This document shows positions 1-11,195 of a stretch of 64,000 nt of DNA, piece by piece; the first letter of the stretch is position 1, and the number at the start of each line of letters is the position of its first letter. The stretch is from Coriaria nepalensis (taxonomy: Eukaryota; Streptophyta; Magnoliopsida; Cucurbitales; Coriariaceae). The stretch is taken from positions 20,355,209 to 20,419,208 of the forward strand of contig CP114482.1 in NCBI GenBank assembly GCA_027186245.1. Reading direction: 5' to 3'. The translations under genes were made by a program, and so were the position numbers. The notes below the pieces were generated by a model. It saw only the letters and a program-made list of their open reading frames with translations, was not told the DNA's origin and did no database searches.

Positions 1-101
1 TGCTTGAAAACATCAATTGCAAGTTATGCACAAAAGTCTCCATTCAAGAGCGAAAATAGAATTTGTTCAAAATGCTTTCAAATGATTTGATGACTAGAAG
101 A
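1..101. repeat. Partial M4 monomer at the left window edge
   Basis: This is the 3' part of an M4 monomer cut by the window start. It carries the variant 'ctccattcaagagcg', with 'gttcaaaatgc' instead of the usual 'gttcgtaatg'. The same variant returns at 4553 and 9105, which marks the 4552-bp super-repeat. Confidence 0.95.
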
Positions 102-1239
102 GACTCAGTGACATGATTTTAAGGCTAAAAAGATGCATAGTTGCCTTCAATTATTGAATTGAAAGTTCTGAACGAAAGTCGTGTTTGAAGTGCGAAAAAA
201 TAGAATTCTTTCGAATTACTTTTAATTGATTTAATGACTAGAGAAGACTCAATGACATGATTTTAAGGCTAAACAAACGCATAATTGCCTTCAATAGATC
301 AATTGCATGTTTTGCACAAAAGTCGTGTTTCAAATGCGAAAATAGAATTCGTTTGAATTGATTTCGAATGATTTACTGACTAAAAGTGACTCAATGACAT
401 GATTTTAAAGCTAAAAAGATGCATAGTTGCATTTAAAAGATCCATTGCAAATTATGCACGAAAGTATTGGTTCAAGTGCGAAAAAAGATTTCGTTCGTAT
501 TTCTTTGAAATGATTTAATTACTAAAAGAGACTCGATGACATGATTTCAAGGCTAAACAATGGATAATTTGTTTGAATAGATCAATTGCAAGTTATGCAC
601 AAAAGTCTCGTTTAAAGAGCGAAAATAGAATTTGTTCGTAATGGTTTTAAATGATTTGATGACTAGAAGAGACCCAATGACATGATTTTAAGGCGAAAAA
701 GATGCATAGTTGCCTTCAATTGTTGAATTGGAAGTTCTGAACGAAAGTCGTGTTTGAAGTGCGAAAAAATAGAATTCTTTCGAATTACTTTTAATTGATT
801 TAATGACTAGAGAAGACTCAATGACATGATTTTAAGGCTAAACAAACGCATAATTGCCTTCAATAGATCAATTGCATGTTTTGCACTAAAGTCGTGTTTG
901 AAATGCGAAAATAGAATTCGTTTGAATTGATTCTGAATGATTTACTGACTAAAAGTGACTCAATGACATTATTTTAAGGCTATACAAATGCCTAGTTGCC
1001 TTCAAAAGATCCATTGCAAATTATCTACAAAAGCCGTGGTTCTGGTGCGAAAAAAGATTTCGTTTAAATTTCTTTAAAATGATTTAATTACTAGAAGAGA
1101 CTCGATGACATGATTTCAAGGCTAAACAATGGAGAATTTGCTTGAATAGATCAATTGCAAGTTATGCACAAAAGTCTCGTTTAAAGAGCGAAAATAGAAT
1201 TTGTTCCTAATGGTTTCAAATGATTTGATGACTAGAAGA

Positions 1240-1383
1240 GACTCAATGACATGATTTTAAGGCGAAAAAGATGCATAGTTGCCTTTAATTGGTGAATTGC
1301 AAGTTCTGAACGAAAGTCGTGTTTGAAGTGCGAAAAAATAGAATTCTTTCGAATTACTTTTAATTGATTTAATGACTAGAGAA
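1240..1383. repeat. M1 monomer, reference copy (144 bp)
   Basis: First monomer type of the HOR. It opens with the conserved core 'ctcaatgacatgatttt', then 'gcatagttgcc', an inverted-repeat segment around 'gaattg', 'gaacgaaagtcgtg', the longest A-run of the four types ('gcgaaaaaatag') and 'gaattctttcgaattac'. It ends in 'tgactagagaa'. It is two bases longer than M2 and M3. In other units the middle varies most: 'gaagtgcg' or 'gtagcgcg', and 'tagaattc' or 'tagagatc'. M1 is the type most often lost or exchanged in irregular units. Confidence 0.95.
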
Positions 1384-1525
1384 GACTCAATGACATGATT
1401 TTAAGGCTAAACAAACGCATAATTGCCTTCAATAGATCAATTGCATGTTTTGCACAAAAGTCATGTTTGAAATGCGAAAATAGAATTCGTTTGAATTGAT
1501 TACGAATGATTTACTGACTAAAAGT
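1384..1525. repeat. M2 monomer, reference copy (142 bp)
   Basis: Second monomer type. After the shared core it reads 'ctaaacaaacgcataatt', then 'gatcaattgcatg', 'ttgcacaaaagtc', 'aaatgcgaaaatagaattc' and 'gtttgaattgatt', and it closes with 'tactgactaaaagt'. The closing segment joins M3's first bases to form TGACTCA at the M2/M3 junction. It is shared in order with M4 through 'agatcaattgca', so M2 and M4 look more closely related to each other than to M3. M2 is the type that is duplicated in the two pentamers. Confidence 0.95.
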
Positions 1526-1667
1526 GACTCAATGACATGATTTTAAGGCTATACAAATGCCTTGTTGCCTTCAAAAGATCCATTGCAAATTATGTACAAA
1601 AGCCGTGGTTCTGGTGCGAAAAAAGATTTCGTTTAAATTTCTTTGAAATGATTTAATTTCTAGAAGA
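1526..1667. repeat. M3 monomer, reference copy (142 bp)
   Basis: Third monomer type, recognised by 'ctatacaaatgcc', 'caaaagatccattgcaaat', 'gatttcgtt' and 'tttctttgaaatgattt'. The centre has two alternative forms: 'tgtacaaaagccgtgg', common at the left, and 'tgcacgaaagtattgg' or 'gtcatgg', common to the right. Some left-hand M3 copies begin with M1-like sequence ('ctaaaaagatgcatagttg'), for example at 388, 4940 and 15464. The inverted repeat 'atttctttgaaat' is constant near the 3' end. Confidence 0.95.
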
Positions 1668-1808
1668 GACTCCATGACATGATTTCAAGGCTAAACAATG
1701 GAGAATTTGCTTGAATAGATCAATTGCAAGTTATGCACAAAAGTCTCGTTTAAAGAGCGAAAATAGAATTTGTTCCTAATGGTTTTCTATGATTTGATGA
1801 CTAGAAGA
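1668..1808. repeat. M4 monomer, reference copy (141 bp)
   Basis: Fourth monomer type. It is set apart by 'gatttcaaggcta' (C where the other types have T), 'ggataatttgctt', 'gcaagttatgcac', 'aaagagcgaaaatag' and 'aaatgatttgatgacta'. At the left the text after the core is 'aacaatgg'; from about 20 kb it is mostly 'aacaaagg'. Its end joins the next M1, so this junction defines the HOR boundary used throughout. Confidence 0.95.
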
Positions 1809-4552
1809 GACTCAATGACATGATTTTAAGGCGAAAAAGATGCATGGTTGCCTTTAATTGGTGAATTGCAAGTTCTGAACGAAAGTCGTGTTTGAAGTGC
1901 GAAAAAATAGAATTCTTTCGAATTACTTTTAATTGATTTAATGACTAGAGAAGACTCAATGACATGATTTTAAGGCTAAACAAACGCATAATTGCCTTCA
2001 ATAGATCAATTGCATGTTTTGCACAAAAGTCGTGTTTGAAATGCGAAAATAGAATTCGTTTGAATTGATTACGAATGATTTACTAACTAAAAGTCACTCA
2101 ATCACATGATTTTAAGGCTATACAAATGCCTAGTTGCCTTCAAAAGATCCATTGCAAATTATGCACGAAAGTATTGGTTCAAGTGCAAAAAAAGATTTCG
2201 TTCGAATTTCTTTGAAATGATTTAATTACTAAAAGAGACTCAATCACATGATTTCAAGGCTAAACAATGGATAATTTGCTTGAATAGATCAATTGCAAGT
2301 TATGCACAAAAGTCTCGTTTAAAGAGCGAAAATAGAATTTGTTCGTAATGGTTTTAAATGATTTGATGACTAGAAGAGACTCAATGACATGATTTTAAGG
2401 CGAAAAAGATGCATAGTTGCCTTCAATTGTTGAATTAGAAGTTCTGAACGAAAGTCGTGTTTGAAGTGCGAAAAAATAGAATTCTTTCGAATTACTTTTA
2501 ATTGATTTAATGACTAGAGAAGACTCAATGACATGATTTTAAGGCTAAACAAACGCATAATTGCCTTCAATAGATCTATTGCATGTTTTGCACAAAAGTC
2601 GTGTTTGAAATGCGAAAATAGAATTCGTTTGAATTGATTTCAAATGATTTACTGACTAAAAGTGACTCAATGACATGATTTTAAAGCTAAAAAGATGCAC
2701 AGTTGCCTTCAAAAGATCCATTGCAAATTATGCACGAAAGTATTGGTTCAAGTGCGAAAAAAGATTTCGTTCGAATTTCTTTGAAATAATTTAATTACTA
2801 AAAGAGACTCAATGACATGATTTCAAGGCTAAACAGTGGATAATTTGCTTGAATACATCAATTGCAAGTTATGCACAAAAGTCTCGTTTAAAGAGCGAAA
2901 ATAGAATTTGTTCGTAATGGTTTTAAATGATTTGATGACTAGAAGAGACTCAATGACATGATCTTAAGGCGAAAAAGATGCATAGTTGCCTTCAATTGTT
3001 GAATTGGAAGTTCTGAACGAAAGTCGTGTTTGAAGTGCGAAAAAATAGAATTCTTTCGAATTACTTTTAATTGATTTAATGACTAGAGAAGACTCAATGA
3101 CATGATTTTAAGGCTAAACAAACGCATAATTGCCTTCAATAGATCAATTGCATGTTTTGCACAAAAGTCGTGTTTGAAATGCGAAAATAGAATTCGTTTG
3201 AATTGATTACGAATGATTTACTAACTAAAAGTCACTCAATCACATGATTTTAAGGCTATACAAATGCCTAGTTGCCTTCAAAAGATCCATTGCAAATTAT
3301 GCACGAAAGTATTGGTTCAAGTGCGAAAAAAGATTTCGTTCGAATTTCTTTGAAATGATTTAATTATTAAAAGAGACTCAATGACATTATTTCAAGGCTA
3401 AACAATAGATAATTTGCTTGAATACATCAATTGCAAGTTATGCACAAAAGTCTCGATTGAACAGCAAAAATAGAATTTGTTCAAAATGCTTTTAAATGAT
3501 TTGATGACTAGAAGAGACTCAATGACATGATTTTAAGGCTAAAAAGATGCATAGTTGCCTTCAATTATTGAATTGAAAGTTCTGAACGAAAGTCGTGTTT
3601 GAAGTGCGAAGAAATTGAATTCTTTCGAATTACTTTTAATTGATTTAATGACTAGAGAAGACTCAATGACATGATTTTAAGGCTAAACAAACGCATAATT
3701 GCCTTCAATAGATCAGTTGCATGTTTTGCACAAAAGTCGTGTTTGAAATGCGAAAATAGAATTCGTTTGAATTGATTTCGAATGATTTACTGACTAAACG
3801 TGACTCAATGACATGATTTTAAGGCTATACAAATGCCTAGTTGCCTTCAAAAGATCCATTGCAAATTATGTACAAAAGCCGTGGTTCAGGTGCGAAAAAA
3901 GATTTCGTTTAAATTTGTTTGAAATGATTTAATTACTGGAAGAGACTCGATGACATGATTTCAAGGCTAAAAAATGGATAATTTGCTTGAATACATCAAT
4001 TGCAAGTTATGCACAAAAGTCTCATTTAAAGAGCGAAAATAGAATTTGTTCGTAATGGTTTTAAATGATTTGATGACTAGAAGAGACTCAATGACATGAT
4101 TTTAAGGCGAAAAAGATGCATAGTTGCCTTTAATTGGTGAATTGCAAGTTCTGAACGAAAGTCGTGTTTGAAGTGCGAAAAAATAGAATTATTTCGAATT
4201 ACTTTTAGTTGATTTAATGACTAGAGAAGACTCAATGACATGATTTTAAGGCTAAACAAACGCATAATTGCCTTCAATAGATCAATTGCATGTTTTGCAC
4301 AAAAGTCGTGTTTGAAATGCGAAAATAGAATTCGTTTGAGTTGATTATGAATGATTTACTGACTAAAAGTGACTCAATGACATGATTTTAAGGCTATACA
4401 AATGCCTAGTTGCCTTCAAAAGATCCATTGCAAATTATGCACGAAAGTATTGGTTTAAGTGCGAAAAAAGATTTCCTTCGAATTTCTTTGAAATGATTTA
4501 ATTACTAAAAGAGACTCAATGACATGATTTCAAGGCTAAACAATGGATAATT

Positions 4553-7500
4553 TGCTTGAAAACATCAATTGCAAGTTATGCACAAAAGTCTCCATTCAAG
4601 AGCGAAAATAGAATTTGTTCAAAATGCTTTCAAATGATTTGATGACTAGAAGAGACTCAGTGACATGATTTTAAGGCTAAAAAGATGCATAGTTGCCTTC
4701 AATTATTGAATTGAAAGTTCTGAACGAAAGTCGTGTTTGAAGTGCGAAAAAATAGAATTCTTTCGAATTACTTTTAATTGATTTAATGACTAGAGAAGAC
4801 TCAATGACATGATTTTAAGGCTAAACAAACGCATAATTGCCTTCAATAGATCAATTGCATGTTTTGCACAAAAGTCGTGTTTCAAATGCGAAAATAGAAT
4901 TCGTTTGAATTGATTTCGAATGATTTACTGACTAAAAGTGACTCAATGACATGATTTTAAAGCTAAAAAGATGCATAGTTGCATTTAAAAGATCCATTGC
5001 AAATTATGCACGAAAGTATTGGTTCAAGTGCGAAAAAAGATTTCGTTCGTATTTCTTTGAAATGATTTAATTACTAAAAGAGACTCGATGACATGATTTC
5101 AAGGCTAAACAATGGATAATTTGTTTGAATACATCAATTGCAAGTTATGCACAAAAGTCTCGTTTAAAGAGCGAAAATAGAATTTGTTCGTAATGGTTTT
5201 AAATGATTTGATGACTAGAAGAGACCCAATGACATGATTTTAAGGCGAAAAAGATGCATAGTTGCCTTCAATTGTTGAATTGGAAGTTCTGAACGAAAGT
5301 CGTGTTTGAAGTGCGAAAAAATAGAATTCTTTCGAATTACTTTTAATTGATTTAATGACTAGAGAAGACTCAATGACATGATTTTAAGGCTAAACAAACG
5401 CATAATTGCCTTCAATAGATCAATTGCATGTTTTGCACTAAAGTCGTGTTTGAAATGCGAAAATAGAATTCGTTTGAATTGATTCTGAATGATTTACTGA
5501 CTAAAAGTGACTCAATGACATTATTTTAAGGCTATACAAATGCCTAGTTGCCTTCAAAAGATCCATTGCAAATTATCTACAAAAGCCGTGGTTCTGGTGC
5601 GAAAAAAGATTTCGTTTAAATTTCTTTAAAATGATTTAATTACTAGAAGAGACTCGATGACATGATTTCAAGGCTAAACAATGGAGAATTTGCTTGAATA
5701 GATCAATTGCAAGTTATGCACAAAAGTCTCGTTTAAAGAGCGAAAATAGAATTTGTTCCTAATGGTTTCAAATGATTTGATGACTAGAAGAGACTCAATG
5801 ACATGATTTTAAGGCGAAAAAGATGCATAGTTGCCTTTAATTGGTGAATTGCAAGTTCTGAACGAAAGTCGTGTTTGAAGTGCGAAAAAATAGAATTCTT
5901 TCGAATTACTTTTAATTGATTTAATGACTAGAGAAGACTCAATGACATGATTTTAAGGCTAAACAAACGCATAATTGCCTTCAATAGATCAATTGCATGT
6001 TTTGCACAAAAGTCATGTTTGAAATGCGAAAATAGAATTCGTTTGAATTGATTACGAATGATTTACTGACTAAAAGTGACTCAATGACATGATTTTAAGG
6101 CTATACAAATGCCTCGTTGCCTTCAAAAGATCCATTGCAAATTATGTACAAAAGCCGTGGTTCTGGTGCGAAAAAAGATTTCGTTTAAATTTCTTTGAAA
6201 TGATTTAATTTCTAGAAGAGACTCCATGACATGATTTCAAGGCTAAACAATGGAGAATTTGCTTGAATAGATCAATTGCAAGTTATGCAGAAAAGTCTCG
6301 TTTAAAGAGCGAAAATAGAATTTGTTCCTAATGGTTTTCTATGATTTGATGACTAGAAGAGACTCAATGACATGATTTTAAGGCGAAAAAGATGCATGGT
6401 TGCCTTTAATTGGTGAATTGCAAGTTCTGAACGAAAGTCGTGTTTGAAGTGCGAAAAAATAGAATTCTTTCGAATTACTTTTAATTGATTTAATGACTAG
6501 AGAAGACTCAATGACATGATTTTAAGGCTAAACAAACGCATAATTGCCTTCAATAGATCAATTGCATGTTTTGCACAAAAGTCGTGTTTGAAATGCGAAA
6601 ATAGAATTCGTTTGAATTGATTACGAATGATTTACTAACTAAAAGTCACTCAATCACATGATTTTAAGGCTATACAAATGCCTAGTTGCCTTCAAAAGAT
6701 CCATTGCAAATTATGCACGAAAGTATTGGTTCAAGTGCAAAAAAAGATTTCGTTCGAATTTCTTTGAAATGATTTAATTACTAAAAGAGACTCAATCACA
6801 TGATTTCAAGGCTAAACAATGGATAATTTGCTTGAATAGATCAATTGCAAGTTATGCACAAAAGTCTCGTTTAAAGAGCGAAAATAGAATTTGTTCGTAA
6901 TGGTTTTAAATGATTTGATGACTAGAAGAGACTCAATGACATGATTTTAAGGCGAAAAAGATGCATAGTTGCCTTCAATTGTTGAATTAGAAGTTCTGAA
7001 CGAAAGTCGTGTTTGAAGTGCGAAAAAATAGAATTCTTTCGAATTACTTTTAATTGATTTAATGACTAGAGAAGACTCAATGACATGATTTTAAGGCTAA
7101 ACAAACGCATAATTGCCTTCAATAGATCTATTGCATGTTTTGCACAAAAGTCGTGTTTGAAATGCGAAAATAGAATTCGTTTGAATTGATTTCAAATGAT
7201 TTACTGACTAAAAGTGACTCAATGACATGATTTTAAAGCTAAAAAGATGCACAGTTGCCTTCAAAAGATCCATTGCAAATTATGCACGAAAGTATTGGTT
7301 CAAGTGCGAAAAAAGATTTCGTTCGAATTTCTTTGAAATAATTTAATTACTAAAAGAGACTCAATGACATGATTTCAAGGCTAAACAATGGATAATTTGC
7401 TTGAATACATCAATTGCAAGTTATGCACAAAAGTCTCGTTTAAAGAGCGAAAATAGAATTTGTTCGTAATGGTTTTAAATGATTTGATGACTAGAAGAGA

Positions 7501-9104
7501 CTCAATGACATGATCTTAAGGCGAAAAAGATGCATAGTTGCCTTCAATTGTTGAATTGGAAGTTCTGAACGAAAGTCGTGTTTGAAGTGCGAAAAAATAG
7601 AATTCTTTCGAATTACTTTTAATTGATTTAATGACTAGAGAAGACTCAATGACATGATTTTAAGGCTAAACAAACGCATAATTGCCTTCAATAGATCAAT
7701 TGCATGTTTTGCACAAAAGTCGTGTTTGAAATGCGAAAATAGAATTCGTTTGAATTGATTACGAATGATTTACTAACTAAAAGTCACTCAATCACATGAT
7801 TTTAAGGCTATACAAATGCCTAGTTGCCTTCAAAAGATCCATTGCAAATTATGCACGAAAGTATTGGTTCAAGTGCGAAAAAAGATTTCGTTCGAATTTC
7901 TTTGAAATGATTTAATTACTAAAAGAGACTCAATGACATTATTTCAAGGCTAAACAATAGATAATTTGCTTGAATACATCAATTGCAAGTTATGCACAAA
8001 AGTCTCGATTGAACAGCAAAAATAGAATTTGTTCAAAATGCTTTTAAATGATTTGATGACTAGAAGAGACTCAATGACATGATTTTAAGGCTAAAAAGAT
8101 GCATAGTTGCCTTCAATTATTGAATTGAAAGTTCTGAACGAAAGTCGTGTTTGAAGTGCGAAAAAATTGAATTCTTTCGAATTACTTTTAATTGATTTAA
8201 TGACTAGAGAAGACTCAATGACATGATTTTAAGGCTAAACAAACGCATAATTGCCTTCAATAGATCAGTTGCATGTTTTGCACAAAAGTCGTGTTTGAAA
8301 TGCGAAAATAGAATTCGTTTGAATTGATTTCGAATGATTTACTGACTAAACGTGACTCAATGACATGATTTTAAGGCTATACAAATGCCTAGTTGCCTTC
8401 AAAAGATCCATTGCAAATTATGTACAAAAGCCGTGGTTCAGGTGCGAAAAAAGATTTCGTTTAAATTTGTTTGAAATGATTTAATTACTGGAAGAGACTC
8501 GATGACATGATTTCAAGGCTAAAAAATGGATAATTTGCTTGAATACATCAATTGCAAGTTATGCACAAAAGTCTCATTTAAAGAGCGAAAATAGAATTTG
8601 TTCGTAATGGTTTTAAATGATTTGATGACTAGAAGAGACTCAATGACATGATTTTAAGGCGAAAAAGATGCATAGTTGCCTTTAATTGGTGAATTGCAAG
8701 TTCTGAACGAAAGTCGTGTTTGAAGTGCGAAAAAATAGAATTATTTCGAATTACTTTTAGTTGATTTAATGACTAGAGAAGACTCAATGACATGATTTTA
8801 AGGCTAAACAAACGCATAATTGCCTTCAATAGATCAATTGCATGTTTTGCACAAAAGTCGTGTTTGAAATGCGAAAATAGAATTCGTTTGAGTTGATTAT
8901 GAATGATTTACTGACTAAAAGTGACTCAATGACATGATTTTAAGGCTATACAAATGCCTAGTTGCCTTCAAAAGATCCATTGCAAATTATGCACGAAAGT
9001 ATTGGTTTAAGTGCGAAAAAAGATTTCCTTCGAATTTCTTTGAAATGATTTAATTACTAAAAGAGACTCAATGACATGATTTCAAGGCTAAACAATGGAT
9101 AATT
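4553..9104. repeat. Eight-HOR super-repeat, copy 2 (4552 bp)
   Basis: Second copy of the 4552-bp block. Differences from copy 1 that I saw are at 5132, 6115, 6290, 7388 and 8163. Rare marks shared by both copies include 'cattattttaaggc' (968 and 5520), 'ctggaagag' (3938 and 8490) and the 'gattgaacagcaaaa' M4 variant (near 3450 and 8005). Confidence 0.95.
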
Positions 9105-10343
9105 TGCTTGAAAACATCAATTGCAAGTTATGCACAAAAGTCTCCATTCAAGAACGAAAATAGAATTTGTTCAAAATGCTTTCAAATGATTTGATGACTA
9201 GAAGAGACTCAGTGACATGATTTTAAGGCTAAAAAGATGCATAGTTGCCTTCAATTATTGAATTGAAAGTTCTGAACGAAAGTCGTGTTTGAAGTGCGAA
9301 AAAATAGAATTCTTTCGAATTACTTTTAATTGATTTAATGACTAGAGAAGACTCAATGACATGATTTTAAGGCTAAACAAACGCATAATTGCCTTCAATA
9401 GATCAATTGCATGTTTTGCACAAAAGTCGTGTTTCAAATGCGAAAATAGAATTCGTTTGAATTGATTTCGAATGATTTACTGACTAAACGTGACTCAATG
9501 ACATGATTTTAAGGCTATACAAATGCCTAGTTGCCTTCAAAAGATCCATTGCAAATTATGTACAAAAGCCGTGGTTCAGGTGCGAAAAAAGATTTCGTTT
9601 AAATTTGTTTGAAATGATTTAATTACTGGAAGAGACTCGATGACATGATTTCAAGGCTAAACAATGGATAATTTGTTTGAATAGATCAATTGCAAGTTAT
9701 GCACAAAAGTCTCGTTTAAAGAGCGAAAATAGAATTTGTTCGTAATGGTTTTAAATGATTTGATGACTAGAAGAGACTCAATGACATGATTTTAAGGCGA
9801 AAAAGATGCATAGTTGCCTTCAATTGTTGAATTGGAAGTTCTGAACGAAAGTCGTGTTTGAAGTGCGAAAAAATAGAATTCTTTCGAGTTACTTTTAATT
9901 GATTTAATGACTAGAGAAGACTCAATGACATGATTTTAAGGCTAAACAAACGCATAATTGCCTTCAATAGATCAATTGCATGTTTTGCACAAAAGTCGTG
10001 TTTGAAATGCGAAAATAGAATTCGTTTGAATTGATTCTGAATGATTTACTGACTAAAAGTGACTCAATGACATTATTTTAAGGCTATACAAATGCCTAGT
10101 TGCCTTCAAAAGATCCATTGCAAATTATGTACAAAAGCCGTGGTTCTGGTGCGAAAAAAGATTTCGTTTAAATTTCTTTGAAATGATTTAATTACTAGAA
10201 GAGACTCGATGACATGATTTCAAGGCTAAACAATGGAGAATTTGCTTGAATAGATTAATTGCAAGTTCTGCACAAAAGTCTCGTTTAAAGAGTGAAAATA
10301 GAATTTGTTCGTAATGGTTTTAAATGATTTGATGACTAGAAGA
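9105..10343. repeat. Third copy of the super-repeat, truncated and decayed
   Basis: The opening of the 4552-bp block starts again at 9105 and follows HORs 1-2 of the block, including 'gattctgaatg' near 10032 and 'cattatttta' near 10071. It then drifts: 'tagattaattgcaagttctg' near 10253 is not in copies 1 or 2. From about 10.3 kb the sequence no longer tracks the block in order. Inside it, one M3 has been replaced (see 9480-9645). Confidence 0.8.
9480..9645. other. Probable gene-conversion tract replacing one M3
   Basis: Up to about 9480 the third copy matches HOR 1 of the block (as at 1-375). The M3 that follows is not HOR 1's M3-with-M1-head at 388. It is the M3 found at 3790-3951 and 8342-8503, with the rare marks 'actaaacgtgac', 'ggttcagg', 'aaatttgtttg' and 'ctggaagag'. 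After it, M4 again has HOR 1's 'aatttgtttgaatagatc'. A short patch with return to the original register fits conversion better than crossover. Confidence 0.75.
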
Positions 10344-10912
10344 GACTCAATGACATGATTTTAAGGCGAAAAAGATGCATAGTTGCCTTTAATTGGTGAA
10401 TTGCAATTTCTGAACGAAAGTCGTGTTTGAAGTGCGAAAAAATAGAATTCTTTCGAATTATTTTTAATTGATTTAATGACTAGAGAAGACTCAATGACAT
10501 GATTTTAAGGCTAAACAAACGCATAATTGCCTTCAATAGATCAATTGCATGTTTTGCACTAAAGTCGTGTTTGAAATGCAAAAATAGAATTCGTTTGAAT
10601 TGATTCTGAATGATTTACTGACTAAAAGTGACTCAATGATATGATATTAAGGCTATTAAAATGCCTAGTTGCCTTCAAAAGATCCATTGCAAATTATGTA
10701 CAAAAGCCGTGGTTCTGGTGCGAAAAAAGATTTCGTTTAAATTTCTTTGAAATGATTTAATTACTAGAAGAGACTCGATGACATGATTTCAAGGCTAAAC
10801 AATGGAGAATATGCTTGAATAGATCAATTGCAAGTTATGCACAAAAGTCTCGTTTAAAGAGCGAAAATAGAATTTGTTCGTAATGTTTTTAAATGATTTG
10901 ATGACTAGAAGA

Positions 10913-11195
10913 GACTCAATGACATGATTTTAAAGCTAAAAAGATGCATAGTTGCCTTCAAAAGATCCATTGCAAATTATGTACAAAAGCCGTGGTTCTG
11001 GTGTGAAAAAAGATTTCGTTTAAATTTCTTTGAAATGATTTAATTACTAGAAGAGACTCGATGACATGATTTCAAGGCTAAACAATGGATAATTTGCTTG
11101 AATAGATCAATTGCAAGTTATGCACAAAAGTCTCGTTTAAAGAGCGAAAATAGAATATGTTCGTAATGGTTTTAAATGATTTGATGACTAGAAGA
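10913..11195. repeat. Dimeric HOR: M1 and M2 missing
   Basis: The M4 that ends at 10912 is followed directly by an M3 with an M1-like head ('taaagctaaaaagatgcat', then 'caaaagatccattgc'), 10913-11054, and then an M4, 11055-11195. The unit is 283 bp, two monomers short of 569. The junction lies in the conserved core and the register recovers at the M1 at 11196. Unequal exchange between M1 and an M1-headed M3 would give exactly this. Confidence 0.85.

Larger units (their letters stand above)
1..4552. repeat. Eight-HOR super-repeat, copy 1 (4552 bp)
   Basis: Thirty-two monomers (8 x 569 = 4552 bp). The text at 1 begins again at 4553 and at 9105. Comparing copies 1 and 2 by eye I found five single-base differences, at 580, 1563, 1738, 2836 and 3611, and no indel. 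The eight HORs inside a copy differ from one another much more than the two copies do, so this is a recent duplication of a whole block and not simple 569-bp homogenisation. Confidence 0.95.
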
